Shown here piece after piece: positions 10,251 to 19,013 of a stretch of 64,000 nt of DNA; the first letter of the stretch is position 1; each line of letters opens with the position of its first letter. The notes under the pieces were generated by a model that saw only the letters and a program-made list of their open reading frames with translations, had not been told where the DNA came from and made no database searches. The stretch is from contig JAJEBV010000040.1 of the NCBI GenBank assembly GCA_022822365.1, positions 1-64,000 of the forward strand. The letters run 5' to 3'. The stretch comes from Thermoanaerobaculia bacterium. GTDB lineage: Bacteria > Acidobacteriota > Thermoanaerobaculia > Multivoradales > Multivoraceae. The position numbers and the translations under genes were made by a program.

Positions 10251-11666
10251 CTAGGGCGGCGCGTCGTGCAGCCAGCCGGCCTGTTCGAGGATCGAGATGG
10301 CGGCGAGGTCAACGAGCTTCTCGCCGGCGCCGACCTCGACGATCGTGGCTTCCCTGCCGCCGTAGCCGCCCTGGGCGGCTGCGGCGATCGTCGGGAAGTA
10401 GGCGAGTTCACCGTTCGTGTAGCCGGCGAAGAAGACGTGGGGCACCTGAGTCGCGGCCCGCAGGCGGAGCTGGTGCTCGACGAAGAACTCGCCCGGGAAG
10501 GTGGCGAGGGCGAACTGGCCTTCGCCGACCTCGCCGAGGACCAGGGTGTTCACTTCGGCCTCCCGTTCACGCGGGAAGCGCGCGCGATACCTCTGGAGGG
10601 ACGACTCCAGTCCGTGCCGCCGGAAGCCCTCCTCGACCACCGGCGAGTCCAGGTCCCAGCGCGGATCGAGCGTCACCAGGTGACGCTTCACGGACAGGGT
10701 CGCCGGATCGTGGAACGCCTCCGCGGCGGCCAGATCGGCGCGGACGCGGAGCACCTCCTGACCCAGCCGCTCTCCGGCCATCCGCACCTGCTCGAACGCG
10801 CCTTCCTCCGGCGCCGTCTTGTCCCAGAACGGGTTGATGTCGCCGGCGGCGCCCTGCAGGAACATCGCCACGCCGCCGCCGCGCTCGGCGACGAGGGCGG
10901 CCATGGCGCCCGGAAAGTCGGCGGAAACGAGCAGGTTGCCGGGACCGAGGATGACCGGGTGCACGGCGAAGTTCACCACCGTGGCGATCGGCTCGCCGTC
11001 TCTGCCGTCGACCGCCAGTACGCCGACGGAGTCGTCGAGCGGCGCCGTCGGCATCCGCCCGCGGTTCTGCCAGAACATCTCGACGCTGCCGTCGGGCAGT
11101 ACCCGGCGGCGATTGTGCCCCTCGCTGGCCCGGCCCCAGCCGACGGCTGCCCGGGCTGGCCGCAACAAGGCGTGAGCTTCCAGGATGACGTCGGCGATCT
11201 TCTGTTCGAGCTCCCGGACCCACGGACCTTCGGCATCGGGGAAGTCCGCCTCGAACAGGGGCGCGGAGTGCGTGTGGGAGGCGTTCAGCAGCACATGGTC
11301 GAAGCCGGCAACCTCCTGGACCATCTGCCGGATCGGCAGGGTGTTCTCCTTGCGGATCGAGCCGAGGTCGAGGGTGACCAGCGCGGCCGTCTCGCCGCCA
11401 GCATCCAGGACGAGGGCCCGCGCGTACAGCGGATCGTGGACTCCCCGGGACCGGTTCGTTCCGCGCGCGCCGTAGCCGTAGAGGAGCGAGCCAGCCGGTG
11501 GAGTGATCTCAACCGTGGCGGCGGCGGCGCGCAACTGCGAGGCGCTCGGTGACGGACTCACGCAGCCTGCTCCCAAAACCACGACGACCGAGGCGAAGAG
11601 CACTGCGGCAAGGTCGCCGCTTCGCGGCGCGTCTCTTCCCAGAAGCCGGCGGGGACGCCGGCGCAC
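10251..11666 (-). CDS. Neutral/alkaline ceramidase-like lipoprotein
   Basis: A 471-residue protein of the neutral/alkaline non-lysosomal ceramidase N-terminal family, exported as a probable lipoprotein (LFASVVVVLGAGC). Family features are the AAAATVEITPPAG opening, the NASHTHSAPLF zinc-histidine motif, NFAVHP and GAAGDINPFWD. True ceramidases carry a nucleophilic serine in the GD-x-S-P-N loop; here that position is Asn (GDINP). The zinc site looks intact but amide hydrolysis of ceramide is doubtful. The start is uncertain: the frame has no ATG downstream of the acyl-CoA dehydrogenase stop, and I chose the GTG at 11666, just after that stop. It probably shares a transcript with the dehydrogenase and converges with the P450s. 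Confidence 0.78.
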   Translation of the reverse strand: MRRRPRRLLGRDAPRSGDLAAVLFASVVVVLGAGCVSPSPSASQLRAAAATVEITPPAGSLLYGYGARGTNRSRGVHDPLYARALVLDAGGETAALVTLDLGSIRKENTLPIRQMVQEVAGFDHVLLNASHTHSAPLFEADFPDAEGPWVRELEQKIADVILEAHALLRPARAAVGWGRASEGHNRRRVLPDGSVEMFWQNRGRMPTAPLDDSVGVLAVDGRDGEPIATVVNFAVHPVILGPGNLLVSADFPGAMAALVAERGGGVAMFLQGAAGDINPFWDKTAPEEGAFEQVRMAGERLGQEVLRVRADLAAAEAFHDPATLSVKRHLVTLDPRWDLDSPVVEEGFRRHGLESSLQRYRARFPREREAEVNTLVLGEVGEGQFALATFPGEFFVEHQLRLRAATQVPHVFFAGYTNGELAYFPTIAAAAQGGYGGREATIVEVGAGEKLVDLAAISILEQAGWLHDAPP

Positions 11667-11688
11667 CCAGTTTCCGTGGCGCGGACTC

Positions 11689-12900
11689 CTAGTTCTGGCC
11701 ACTGCCCAAGGTCCCCCACGGCACCCTTCCCAGCGGGTCGCGCAGGATACGCCGCGCCACGACCATCCGGTGGACCTCGTCCGGGCCGTCATAGAGACGC
11801 GCGTACCGCGCCTCCCGGTACATCTTTTCGAGCGGCGTGTCGCCGGTCACGCCGAGAGCTCCATGCACCTGAATCGCCCGGTCGATCACGTTGTGGAGCA
11901 TCCGCGCTCCCCAGAACTTGATCAGGGAGATCTCCACTCGCGCCTGCTCGCCGCGGTCCATCGCCTCGGCGGCGTCGAGGGTCATCAGCCGGGCGGCCTG
12001 GATCTCCGCCGCCGACTCGGAGACGTAGCGCTGGATCTCGCCCTTTTCCGACAGGTAGGAGCCATGCGCCCAGCGCGACTTGGCCCGGTCGCACATCAGC
12101 TCGAAGGCGCGCTGGGCCTGGCCCAGCCACCTCATGCAGTGGAAGATCCGCCCCGGGCCGAGGCGCCGCTGCGCGATGACGAAACCCTCGCCGCGGCCGC
12201 CGAGCAGGTTGTCCTTCGGCACGCGGACATCGTTGTAGCGCACCTCGCAGTGCTGGCCGGACGTCGTGCCCATCGTCGGCACCGCGCGCACGATCTCGTA
12301 CCCGGGGGTATCCGTCGGCACGATGATCGACGAGAACTTGCGGTGGCCCTGGGCCTCCGGCTCGGTCAGGGCAAAGCAGGTCGTGAACGCGGCACGGCTG
12401 GCGCCGCTGGTGAACCACTTGTGGCCGTTGATCACCCAGTCGTCGCCGTCGAGCACCGCCCGCGTCTGCATCAGGGTCGGGTCGGAGCCGGCCACCTCCG
12501 GCTCGGTGAGCCCCACTGACGGATAGATGTCGCCCGCCACCAGCGGCTTCAGCCAGCGCTCTCTCTGCTCCTCGCTGGCGTAGAGGTGGAGCATGATCGA
12601 GTCCTGCATCGACGCGGAGCCGACGGCGATCTGGCCGAAGTGCGAACGGCCGATGATCTCGTTCAGGTAGACGAAGGGCATGAGCGGCAGGCCGCCGCCG
12701 CCGATCTCCGCCGGGTGCCCGAGCGCCCATAGTCCGCGCTGCTTGGCCAGGGCCTTGAGTTCGGCCAGCCGGCCCCGGGCGCGGTCCTCACCGGACTCGG
12801 ACTCCAACTCCGGCTCGGCCGGGATCACTTCGCCGTCGATGAACTCCCGCATCCGTTCACGGAGTTCGATCACCTCGTCCGTCAGACCGTACCTGCCCAT
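11689..12900 (-). CDS. Acyl-CoA dehydrogenase family protein
   Basis: A 403-residue FAD enzyme that introduces an alpha,beta double bond into an acyl-CoA. The start MGRYGLTDEV follows GGGAGG closely. Family motifs are IGGGGLPLMPFVYLNE, the flavin/substrate segment SVGLTEPEVAGSDPT, WVINGHKWFTSGA, and the C-terminal IQVHGALGVTGDTPLEKMYREAR followed by DGPDEVHRMVVAR. This set most resembles the long-chain or ACAD10/11-like branch rather than short-chain enzymes. The ceramidase-like gene follows 22 bases later, and a DUF2236 oxygenase lies 52 bases upstream, suggesting a lipid-degrading operon. The specific acyl substrate is not determined. Confidence 0.9.
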   Translation of the reverse strand: MGRYGLTDEVIELRERMREFIDGEVIPAEPELESESGEDRARGRLAELKALAKQRGLWALGHPAEIGGGGLPLMPFVYLNEIIGRSHFGQIAVGSASMQDSIMLHLYASEEQRERWLKPLVAGDIYPSVGLTEPEVAGSDPTLMQTRAVLDGDDWVINGHKWFTSGASRAAFTTCFALTEPEAQGHRKFSSIIVPTDTPGYEIVRAVPTMGTTSGQHCEVRYNDVRVPKDNLLGGRGEGFVIAQRRLGPGRIFHCMRWLGQAQRAFELMCDRAKSRWAHGSYLSEKGEIQRYVSESAAEIQAARLMTLDAAEAMDRGEQARVEISLIKFWGARMLHNVIDRAIQVHGALGVTGDTPLEKMYREARYARLYDGPDEVHRMVVARRILRDPLGRVPWGTLGSGQN

Positions 12901-12952
12901 GCGCGCCTCCCTGTCCGTACCAGTAGCGAAACAGCCGCCGATGATGACACAG

Positions 12953-14155
12953 CTACCAGTCCCGCGAATGCTCGTCGTGAAGCGTGGTCGGCAACGCGTA
13001 CGAGTGCTCGATCTCGCCGAGATCGGACGCGTCCAACAGCGCATTGAACCGCTTTCTCAACCGATTCGCCAGCAGGCGGGGGAACAGTTTCAGGGCCGCC
13101 TTCTCAGCTCGGTTCCTCAGGCACAGCAGAGGTACCCGTTTGATGAACCTCGACTTCGGGAATCTGAAGGAGTCGGCCAGGTCATTGCCGATCAGCTCCC
13201 GCGATACCTGGTAGATGAATGCCGCCATCTCTCGGCGTTCCTTCGTTTCCGTGAATCCGAGCAGGATCGGTGCGCTGTTGATGATGCTGTTCGCCATGAT
13301 GATCGCGTCGTCGTCCGGAGGCGGCTCGCACGTCGCAGCGATCTGGAAGATGCGACACGCCGAGGCGTGGTCATGAAACATGATGGTCTCGGGTATCCCC
13401 ATGACCAGCCCCGTGTATCTCCAGACGTGGACGTAGGCCTCCTTCTCCTCCTGGCTGAAGTCACCCCCCAAACGCGAAACGTGTTCCATCAGACGGCCCG
13501 AGAAGGCGGCCGCGCCAAGCAGCATGTGCGCCGCGCTGAGGGGCAGCCCGTGTTCCGGCTCGTCCCATTCTTCCGACTGCCTGAGCAGCATCCGCGACTG
13601 CGCATGCACGAGGCGGATGCGGAGGCTCAGCTTCCAGGCGTCGCCGCCGGGCTCCTGTCCACCCGGCATGAACTGCTCCGTCAACTGCAGGGTGTTCTGC
13701 TTGAGCCTGCGGACGCCGTTCAGGATGATCCGGCTGCGGATACGGAACGACTTGCTGATCAGCGTGGAAAAGCCCTCGACGATGGCGCCGCCCACGAGCG
13801 CTCCAAGGACCATGTCCGAGTTGCGGAGGAAGGCCCTGGTGGCCTTCATGGCGACCTCGGAGTCGAACCAGTCGGGGACCACCGCCGAGGATTCGATGAG
13901 TTCCCGCAGAACCTCCGGCGTGTCCTTCGGCGGATCGTGGTAGCGGTCGACGGTCCTGGCGATCGTGCCGTGAACGTGCCGGGGTTCCACGATCGCCGCC
14001 AGTTGCTCTACCGCACGGTCGGCCAGCGGATCGCCCAGGGTCGTGTAGCGGATGTAGCGCTTCGCCAAGTCCGGATCCAGCGCCCGGGCCGCGTTGTAGC
14101 CGTCGACATAGCAGGCCGGGATGCCCGGGTCAGGTCGCGAGGCGGTGGCGGACAC
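12953..14155 (-). CDS. DUF2236 / MpaB-like oxygenase
   Basis: A 400-residue protein of the DUF2236 family, which includes the b-haem rubber oxygenase Lcp and MpaB. Visible signatures are the LVGGAIVEGF helix, RIRLVHAQSRMLL, the helical SAAHMLLGAAAFSGRLMEHV segment and WRYTGLVMGIPE, where Lcp-type proteins place the residues around the haem. There is no signal peptide, unlike secreted Lcp. The start is a GTG (VSATAS in the frame) with no strong ribosome site. It lies upstream of the acyl-CoA dehydrogenase, which suits a role in oxidative lipid or isoprenoid cleavage, but the substrate is unknown. Confidence 0.82.
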   Translation of the reverse strand: MSATASRPDPGIPACYVDGYNAARALDPDLAKRYIRYTTLGDPLADRAVEQLAAIVEPRHVHGTIARTVDRYHDPPKDTPEVLRELIESSAVVPDWFDSEVAMKATRAFLRNSDMVLGALVGGAIVEGFSTLISKSFRIRSRIILNGVRRLKQNTLQLTEQFMPGGQEPGGDAWKLSLRIRLVHAQSRMLLRQSEEWDEPEHGLPLSAAHMLLGAAAFSGRLMEHVSRLGGDFSQEEKEAYVHVWRYTGLVMGIPETIMFHDHASACRIFQIAATCEPPPDDDAIIMANSIINSAPILLGFTETKERREMAAFIYQVSRELIGNDLADSFRFPKSRFIKRVPLLCLRNRAEKAALKLFPRLLANRLRKRFNALLDASDLGEIEHSYALPTTLHDEHSRDW

Positions 14156-14224
14156 GGTGCGTACTCTAGCGGCGTGACGGCGGAGAGTCGCGCGGCACGG
14201 GCCGGAAGCGAGCCGAGAAGAGGT

Positions 14225-15202
14225 TCAGCGCTCCGTGCGAGCTGTCGCGTTCCGGTACGACGATGTCCTTTCCCGTCGTTGGAGGTGGTACTTGAGCAGC
14301 ACGCTCACCGTGGTCACGTCCGTGCGCGGCAGCGTCGACCACGCGGACACCGGCTCGCTGCCATCCAGACGCAGGTTGGGAACGTGGCCGCGCAAGGTGT
14401 CGCCGACGTACGGGCCGGCTTCCAGCGACGGGTACTGAAGGCGCCGGGCGCGAAGCCCGACGCTGAATCGATCGTTGACCGCGAGGTCGACGCCGACGAC
14501 GTACACCAGCACGCGCGCATCTTCCTCGAACACGACGGAACCCGTACTGGCGGTGCCGGCGAGGTTCGTCCGAATCTCCTCGAAGTTCGGCTGGTCCCGC
14601 CCGGTGGTGATGGCGAGCGGGTCCGCGTTGCGGCGCCAGTTCCACCCGAAGTCGGCACGCAGCCTGGCGTATCCGACGCCAGCTCCGCCGTAGGGCCGAA
14701 GCCGAGTTTTCCTCCGCGGATACAGCATGAGGACGCCGTGCACGCCGCGCGTCGCCAGTGTGCCGAGCCGCTCCCGGCCGGCCACTACTTCACTCGACAG
14801 CTTCTCGAAATCCGCGCCCTGGGCATCCGTGGATGCGACGGTCTGGTTGAAGACGGCCCGAGCCTGGCTGTAGTCGAAAGCCAGTTTCCAGGGCCCGGCG
14901 ATGTCGAACTCGATGCCGATCCCGGCCAGCAGGCCGCGGCCTTCCGAAAAGGGCGCCGACCACCCGTCGCCGGCGCCTCGCTCCGGTGTCGTGCACCCGG
15001 GCACCCGCAGTGCGTTCGGATTGATGTACTCGTCACAGACGCTCGAGCGGTCGTTGCTCCGGCTGACGACCACATAGTCGCCGATGCCGCCCCATCCCAC
15101 GTCCGCGACGATCGTCTGGGCGCCGGCGGGGACGCCGCCAGCAACCGCGACGGCCAGTAGCCAGCCCGCCACGCGCGCGATGGGCGAAAGCGCGCTGCTC
15201 AC
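14225..15202 (-). CDS. Outer-membrane beta-barrel protein
   Basis: A 325-residue predicted outer-membrane barrel. The chosen GTG start overlaps the stop of the upstream ATPase (GTGA) and is preceded by GGAGGA. A clear signal peptide follows (ARVAGWLLAVAVAGGVPAGAQ). The mature part alternates polar and hydrophobic residues in strands (IGIEFDIAGPWKLAFDYSQA, TRLRPYGGAGVGYARL, FSVGLRARRLQYPSL) and ends in a run of strands including TTVSVLLKYHL. This resembles OmpA/Opa-like barrels. No plug or periplasmic domain is apparent and no substrate can be assigned. Coupling to an ATPase with a nuclease-like tail is odd and may be accidental. Part of the C-terminal tail after the last strand is basic and may lie outside the barrel. 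Confidence 0.7.
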   Translation of the reverse strand: MSSALSPIARVAGWLLAVAVAGGVPAGAQTIVADVGWGGIGDYVVVSRSNDRSSVCDEYINPNALRVPGCTTPERGAGDGWSAPFSEGRGLLAGIGIEFDIAGPWKLAFDYSQARAVFNQTVASTDAQGADFEKLSSEVVAGRERLGTLATRGVHGVLMLYPRRKTRLRPYGGAGVGYARLRADFGWNWRRNADPLAITTGRDQPNFEEIRTNLAGTASTGSVVFEEDARVLVYVVGVDLAVNDRFSVGLRARRLQYPSLEAGPYVGDTLRGHVPNLRLDGSEPVSAWSTLPRTDVTTVSVLLKYHLQRRERTSSYRNATARTER

Positions 15203-16359
15203 GGCCAAAGCGCTTCCTCCGCCAATGTCCCGTGGAGCTCTTCGAAGGTCCAGACATCGACGCCGTCTTCCGTGCGGAACGATCGCCTGCCTCCGTACAC
15301 GAGAATCCTCCGCGTCATGCCGGCCACTTCCGCCACGGCGCGCAAGCCGCGGAGCAGACCGGTGTGGTACCTGGTCTGAGACTTCACTTCGATTGCAAGC
15401 AGCTCGCGGCCGCGCCGCAGCAGGAAGTCCACTTCGGTGCGAGCCGCGGAGTGCGGGTTCCAGTAGTGAATCGCCTCGTACAGGTCGGTCTCCTCTCCGT
15501 GCGCCCGGAGCAGGTGCAGCACCCAACCCTCCAGAAGCGTTCCGCGTTCCTCCGGCGCCGGCGGGCCGAGGAGCCGCTTCGTCGCCCGCACCAGTCCCGG
15601 GTCGATCCAGTAGAGCTTCGGGTGACGACGCTCTCGTACACGCAGCTTTGCCTCGTACGCGGGCAGCCTGTACGCCAGCAACGTGTCCTCCAGGATGTCC
15701 AGGTATCCCTGCACCGTGGTTCTGGCGACGCCGCAGTCGCGGGCGAGCCCTGAGACGTTGACGGTTGCGCCATGACAGAGAGCGGCAACCCGCAGGAAGC
15801 GGGCGAAGCCGGCCAGATTCCGCACCAGCGCCTCGGCGCGGATCTCCTCGCGCAGGTAGAGCTGCACGTAGCTCTCCAGCGCCGCACGCCGGTCTTCGGC
15901 CGTCCACACGAGCGGGATCGTCCCCGATCGCAGCGCCGTCTCCAGGTCGAAGTCCCGGCCGAGCTCCGCGGGCGTCAGCGGGTGCATCGTTCGGCGCAGC
16001 GCCCGCCCTGCCAGCAAGTTCACGCCCGCCGCCTTCAGCTTGCGCGCGCTCGATCCGAGGAGCGCGAAGTGGAGCCGACGATCCTCGATGAACCGGTGAA
16101 CCTCGTTCAGCAGGTTCGGCAGGCGCTGGATCTCGTCGACCACGACCCAGCCTCCAGGCGGAGCCGACCGCAGTTCCGCCGCAAACAGGGACGGATCGAC
16201 GAGATAGTCCTGGTAGCGGGCCTCGTCGAGGAGATCGATCCGCTGCGCGTCGGCGAGATTCCGGCGCGCCCAGGTACTCTTGCCGACCCCGCGGACGCCA
16301 AGCAGGAAGAAGCTCTGGCCCGGAAGGCGGGAGAGTCGGGGATAGGGTTCGCTGTACAT
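15199..16359 (-). CDS. AAA ATPase with DUF4143 domain
   Basis: A 386-residue protein. Residues 18-130 hold a P-loop ATPase: Walker A GVRGVGKST at 21-29, Walker B VVVDEIQRLP near 75 and a LLGSSARKL sensor-type motif. The C-terminal half is DUF4143, with a winged-helix part (VSGLARDCGVARTTVQGYLDIL) and a PD-(D/E)XK-like end (ARTEVDFLLRRG then LLAIEVKSQ). Such proteins are widespread, variable in copy number and of unclear function, often treated as mobile or selfish genes. The ATG at 16359 is preceded by a 9-base inverted repeat. The beta-barrel gene starts within its stop codon. Confidence 0.88.
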   Translation of the reverse strand: MYSEPYPRLSRLPGQSFFLLGVRGVGKSTWARRNLADAQRIDLLDEARYQDYLVDPSLFAAELRSAPPGGWVVVDEIQRLPNLLNEVHRFIEDRRLHFALLGSSARKLKAAGVNLLAGRALRRTMHPLTPAELGRDFDLETALRSGTIPLVWTAEDRRAALESYVQLYLREEIRAEALVRNLAGFARFLRVAALCHGATVNVSGLARDCGVARTTVQGYLDILEDTLLAYRLPAYEAKLRVRERRHPKLYWIDPGLVRATKRLLGPPAPEERGTLLEGWVLHLLRAHGEETDLYEAIHYWNPHSAARTEVDFLLRRGRELLAIEVKSQTRYHTGLLRGLRAVAEVAGMTRRILVYGGRRSFRTEDGVDVWTFEELHGTLAEEALWP

Positions 16360-16360
16360 A

Positions 16361-16393
16361 ATGTCGTCATTTTTCCGCGAAATCTGACGACAT
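16361..16393. promoter_or_regulatory. Inverted repeat upstream of the DUF4143 ATPase gene
   Basis: ATGTCGTCA at 16361-16369 is repeated in inverse as TGACGACAT at 16385-16393, with 15 bases between, immediately ahead of the ATG at 16359. A dyad this close to a start codon is a plausible operator. It has no T-run and does not look like a terminator. The following 154 bases to the end of the pst operon hold no gene that I can support. Confidence 0.4.
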
Positions 16394-16547
16394 CATTGCA
16401 CAGACAGGCGGCCTCCGTCCCGTGTGGAGCGCGCCACGCGGCCCGGCAGCAGCATCGAACAGGCTGCGAGTCCCGCCATGCCCACGCCTGAACCGCTGAC
16501 CACCCACCGAGGTTACGGAGGCCTGACTACCCCGCCGTTCGGGCCCG

Positions 16548-17354
16548 CTACCCGTACCGCCCCTCGATGTAGGCCGCCGTCTGCTCGTTCGCGGGATTCA
16601 GGAACATCGACGCCGTGTCGCTGTGCTCGATCATCTCGCCGAGCAGCATGAACACGCACTCCTCGCTGGCGCGGCGGGCCTGGGCCATGTTGTGGGTGAC
16701 GATCAGGATCGTGTAGTCGCCGCGCAGCTTCCAGATCAGTTCCTCGACGGCTTCCGTCCCGGCCGGATCGAGCGCCGAACACGGTTCGTCCATCAGCAGC
16801 AGTCGCGGCTTGACCGGCAGAAGGCGGGCGATGCAGAGCTTCTGCTGCTGTTCGAGCGAGAGCTGGGTTCCCGGCCGGTCGAGCGCGTCCTTCAACTCGT
16901 CCCAGAGCAGGACTTCGCGCAGCGCTTCCTCGACGATCCGGTCGGCTACGGCCCGCGCCGGCGCACGACCGTCCGGGACGTGCACCCGGGTCCCGAACAG
17001 GACGTTGTCGCGCACCGAGAGGGGCAGCGGGTTCGGGCGCTGGAACACCATCCCGACCTGCTTGCGAAGCTGGGCCAGTTCGACCGCGGGATCGTAGATG
17101 TCGAGGCCCCAGAGCCGGATGCTGCCGGACGTGCGGACGTAGGCGAGGCGCTCGTTGATCCGGTTGACGGAACGGAGCAGGGTCGTCTTGCCGCAGCCCG
17201 AGGGACCGATCAGGGAGGTGATCGCGCCGGCGCGCACCCTCAAGTCGACGTCGAACAGGGCCTGGAAGTCCCCGTACCAGAGGCTCAGCTTCTCGACCAG
17301 GATCGCCGCGGCCGGGTCGGTCGCGCCGGCGGCGCGAGGCGGCGCCACGGTCAT
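16548..17354 (-). CDS. pstB: Phosphate ABC transporter ATPase with a degenerate signature motif
   Basis: A 268-residue cytosolic ATPase of the Pst phosphate importer, last gene of the operon. It has Walker A GPSGCGKT (about 50-57), a PstB-type Q-loop VFQRPNPLP with Gln105, Walker B LLLMDEP (Asp189, Glu190), D-loop SALDP and switch His221 in VTHNM. The ABC signature is abnormal: PstB proteins have LSGGQQQRLCIARAL, whereas this one has LSLEQQQKLCIARLL at 165 onward, so both signature glycines are lost. Its ATG overlaps the stop of the adjacent ATPase gene (ATGA). Read with its neighbour, it would supply the catalytic half of a heterodimer. Confidence 0.92.
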   Translation of the reverse strand: MTVAPPRAAGATDPAAAILVEKLSLWYGDFQALFDVDLRVRAGAITSLIGPSGCGKTTLLRSVNRINERLAYVRTSGSIRLWGLDIYDPAVELAQLRKQVGMVFQRPNPLPLSVRDNVLFGTRVHVPDGRAPARAVADRIVEEALREVLLWDELKDALDRPGTQLSLEQQQKLCIARLLPVKPRLLLMDEPCSALDPAGTEAVEELIWKLRGDYTILIVTHNMAQARRASEECVFMLLGEMIEHSDTASMFLNPANEQTAAYIEGRYG

Positions 17355-18133
17355 CCGAACTTGCCCTCGAGGTAGGCGGTGGTCCGCTCGTCCCGGGCGC
17401 CGCCCTCGAACAGGGTCTCGGTCTCGCCGACCTCGACCAGTTCGCCTGTCAGGAAGAAGGCGGTTTGCGAAGCAAGCCGGCGCGCCTGCTGCACCAGGTT
17501 CGTCACCATGACGATCGTCATCTCCGCGCGAAGCTCGGCCAGAACCTCCTCGATCCGCATCGTCGTGACCGGATCGACCGCGATGGAGAACTCGTCGAGC
17601 AGGAGGATCGACGGGTCCTGCGACAGCGCCCGGGCAATCGTCAGCCGCTGCTGCTGGCCGCCGGAGAGCAGGCTGCCCAGCGAATCGAGCCGGTCCTTGA
17701 CCTCGTCCCAGAGCGCCGCCCGCCGCAGGCAGCGCTCCACGATGACGTCCAGGTCGGACCGGTTCCTCGTGCCGCGCAGCCGCGCCGACAGCGCGACGTT
17801 CTCGTAGATCGTCATCGGCAGCCCGACGGGCAGAGGAAAGACGACGCCGATCCGCCGTCGCAGGGCGTAGGCGTTTCTCCAGCTACGAACTTCCTTCCCT
17901 TCGACGGACACGCTGCCCTCGACCGTCATCCCGGGAGTCAGCAGGTCCATGCGGTTGACCGCCCGCAGGAAGGACGTCTTGCCGCTGTTCGCGGGCCCGA
18001 TGATGCCGAAGATCTCGTTGCGCGGAACCTGGAGCGTGACCCCCGCGAGCGCCAACTGCCCGCCGTACCGGATCGCCAGATCCGCGACGTCGATCGCCGG
18101 CGCGGCCGCAGCCTGGTCCTGCCCAGCTACCAT
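17351..18133 (-). CDS. Second PstB-like ABC ATPase, degenerate Q- and H-loops
   Basis: A 260-residue ATPase encoded between pstA and pstB. The start (MVAGQDQ) overlaps the pstA stop by seven bases, behind GGAAG. It keeps Walker A GPANSGKT (46-53), a perfect LSGGQQQRLTIARAL signature (156-160) and Walker B LLLDE (180-181). However, the Q-loop is VFPLPVGLP with Pro100 instead of Gln, the D-loop region is FSIAVDP instead of TSALDP, and the switch histidine is Asn212 (VTNLV). These losses are complementary to those of the neighbouring PstB. Pst normally has one ATPase gene forming a homodimer, so this is a duplicated and diverged copy. Confidence 0.88.
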   Translation of the reverse strand: MVAGQDQAAAAPAIDVADLAIRYGGQLALAGVTLQVPRNEIFGIIGPANSGKTSFLRAVNRMDLLTPGMTVEGSVSVEGKEVRSWRNAYALRRRIGVVFPLPVGLPMTIYENVALSARLRGTRNRSDLDVIVERCLRRAALWDEVKDRLDSLGSLLSGGQQQRLTIARALSQDPSILLLDEFSIAVDPVTTMRIEEVLAELRAEMTIVMVTNLVQQARRLASQTAFFLTGELVEVGETETLFEGGARDERTTAYLEGKFG

Positions 18134-18996
18134 TTCTTCCGGCCCCGCAGGTAGACCCGGAAGGCGATCGACAGCCCGTTCATCGCCAGCACCATGGAGA
18201 TCAGCACGAGGGCGACGCCGAACGGCACGTGCTCCGGCACGTTCGGAACCTGGGTCTGGATGACGAAGAGATGCAGCGACATCGCCATCGTCTGGTCGAG
18301 CACGCTCTGGGGCAGGAACGGGGAGAAGAAGACGGCGCCGGTGAACATGATCGGCGCCGTCTCGCCGGCGGTCCGCGACACCTCCAGGATGACCCCGGTC
18401 AGGATGCCGCTGATCGAGTTCGGCAGCACCACCTTCCGGATCGTCTGCCAGCGGGTGGCGCCCATGTTCCAGCACGCCTCGCGGAAGGCGCGGGGGACGG
18501 TCTGAAGGGACTCCCGGGTCGAGACGATGACGACCGGCAACGTCATGATCGCCAGCGTGAGGCTGGCGGCCAGGATGCTCGTGCCGAAGCGGAAGAAGAT
18601 GACGAAGGCGCCGACGCCGAAGAGCGCGTGGACGATCGAGGGCACGCCGGCGAGATTGATGATCGCGAGGTTGATCGCCCGGGTCAGACGGTTGTCCGGG
18701 GCGTACTCGCTCAGGTAGAGGGCCGCGGCGACGCCCACCGGCACCGATGCGAGCAGCGCCACGACGACGAGCCAGACCGTGCCGATCAGCGCCGGCAGGA
18801 TGCCGCCCGCCGTCATGCCGTCGGTGGGGGGAGTGAGCAGGAACTCGTACGAAATGGCCGGACCGCCGCGGTAGATCAGCACGCCGAGGATGAGAACGAC
18901 CGGCAGGATCAGCATGCAGGTCATCCACAGGAAGAGGAGCCGGAACCCGCCCTCGACCGACTGGTTGCGGCGGTTCCTTGCGGTCGCTTCGAACAT
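18127..18996 (-). CDS. pstA: Phosphate ABC transporter permease PstA
   Basis: A 289-residue inner-membrane permease with six predicted transmembrane helices, beginning LLFLWMTCMLILPVVLILGVLI. The cytoplasmic coupling (EAA) loop reads REACWNMGATRWQTIRKVVLPNSISGILTG, the typical PstA form, followed by EVSRTAGETAPIMFTGA. It forms the transmembrane channel with PstC and contacts the two ATPases whose genes follow. It is separated from pstC by 17 bases and overlaps the next ATPase gene, so translation is probably coupled. Length and motifs are normal. Confidence 0.93.
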   Translation of the reverse strand: MFEATARNRRNQSVEGGFRLLFLWMTCMLILPVVLILGVLIYRGGPAISYEFLLTPPTDGMTAGGILPALIGTVWLVVVALLASVPVGVAAALYLSEYAPDNRLTRAINLAIINLAGVPSIVHALFGVGAFVIFFRFGTSILAASLTLAIMTLPVVIVSTRESLQTVPRAFREACWNMGATRWQTIRKVVLPNSISGILTGVILEVSRTAGETAPIMFTGAVFFSPFLPQSVLDQTMAMSLHLFVIQTQVPNVPEHVPFGVALVLISMVLAMNGLSIAFRVYLRGRKKW

Positions 18997-19013
18997 GAGG
19001 CGTCCTTCGTCCT

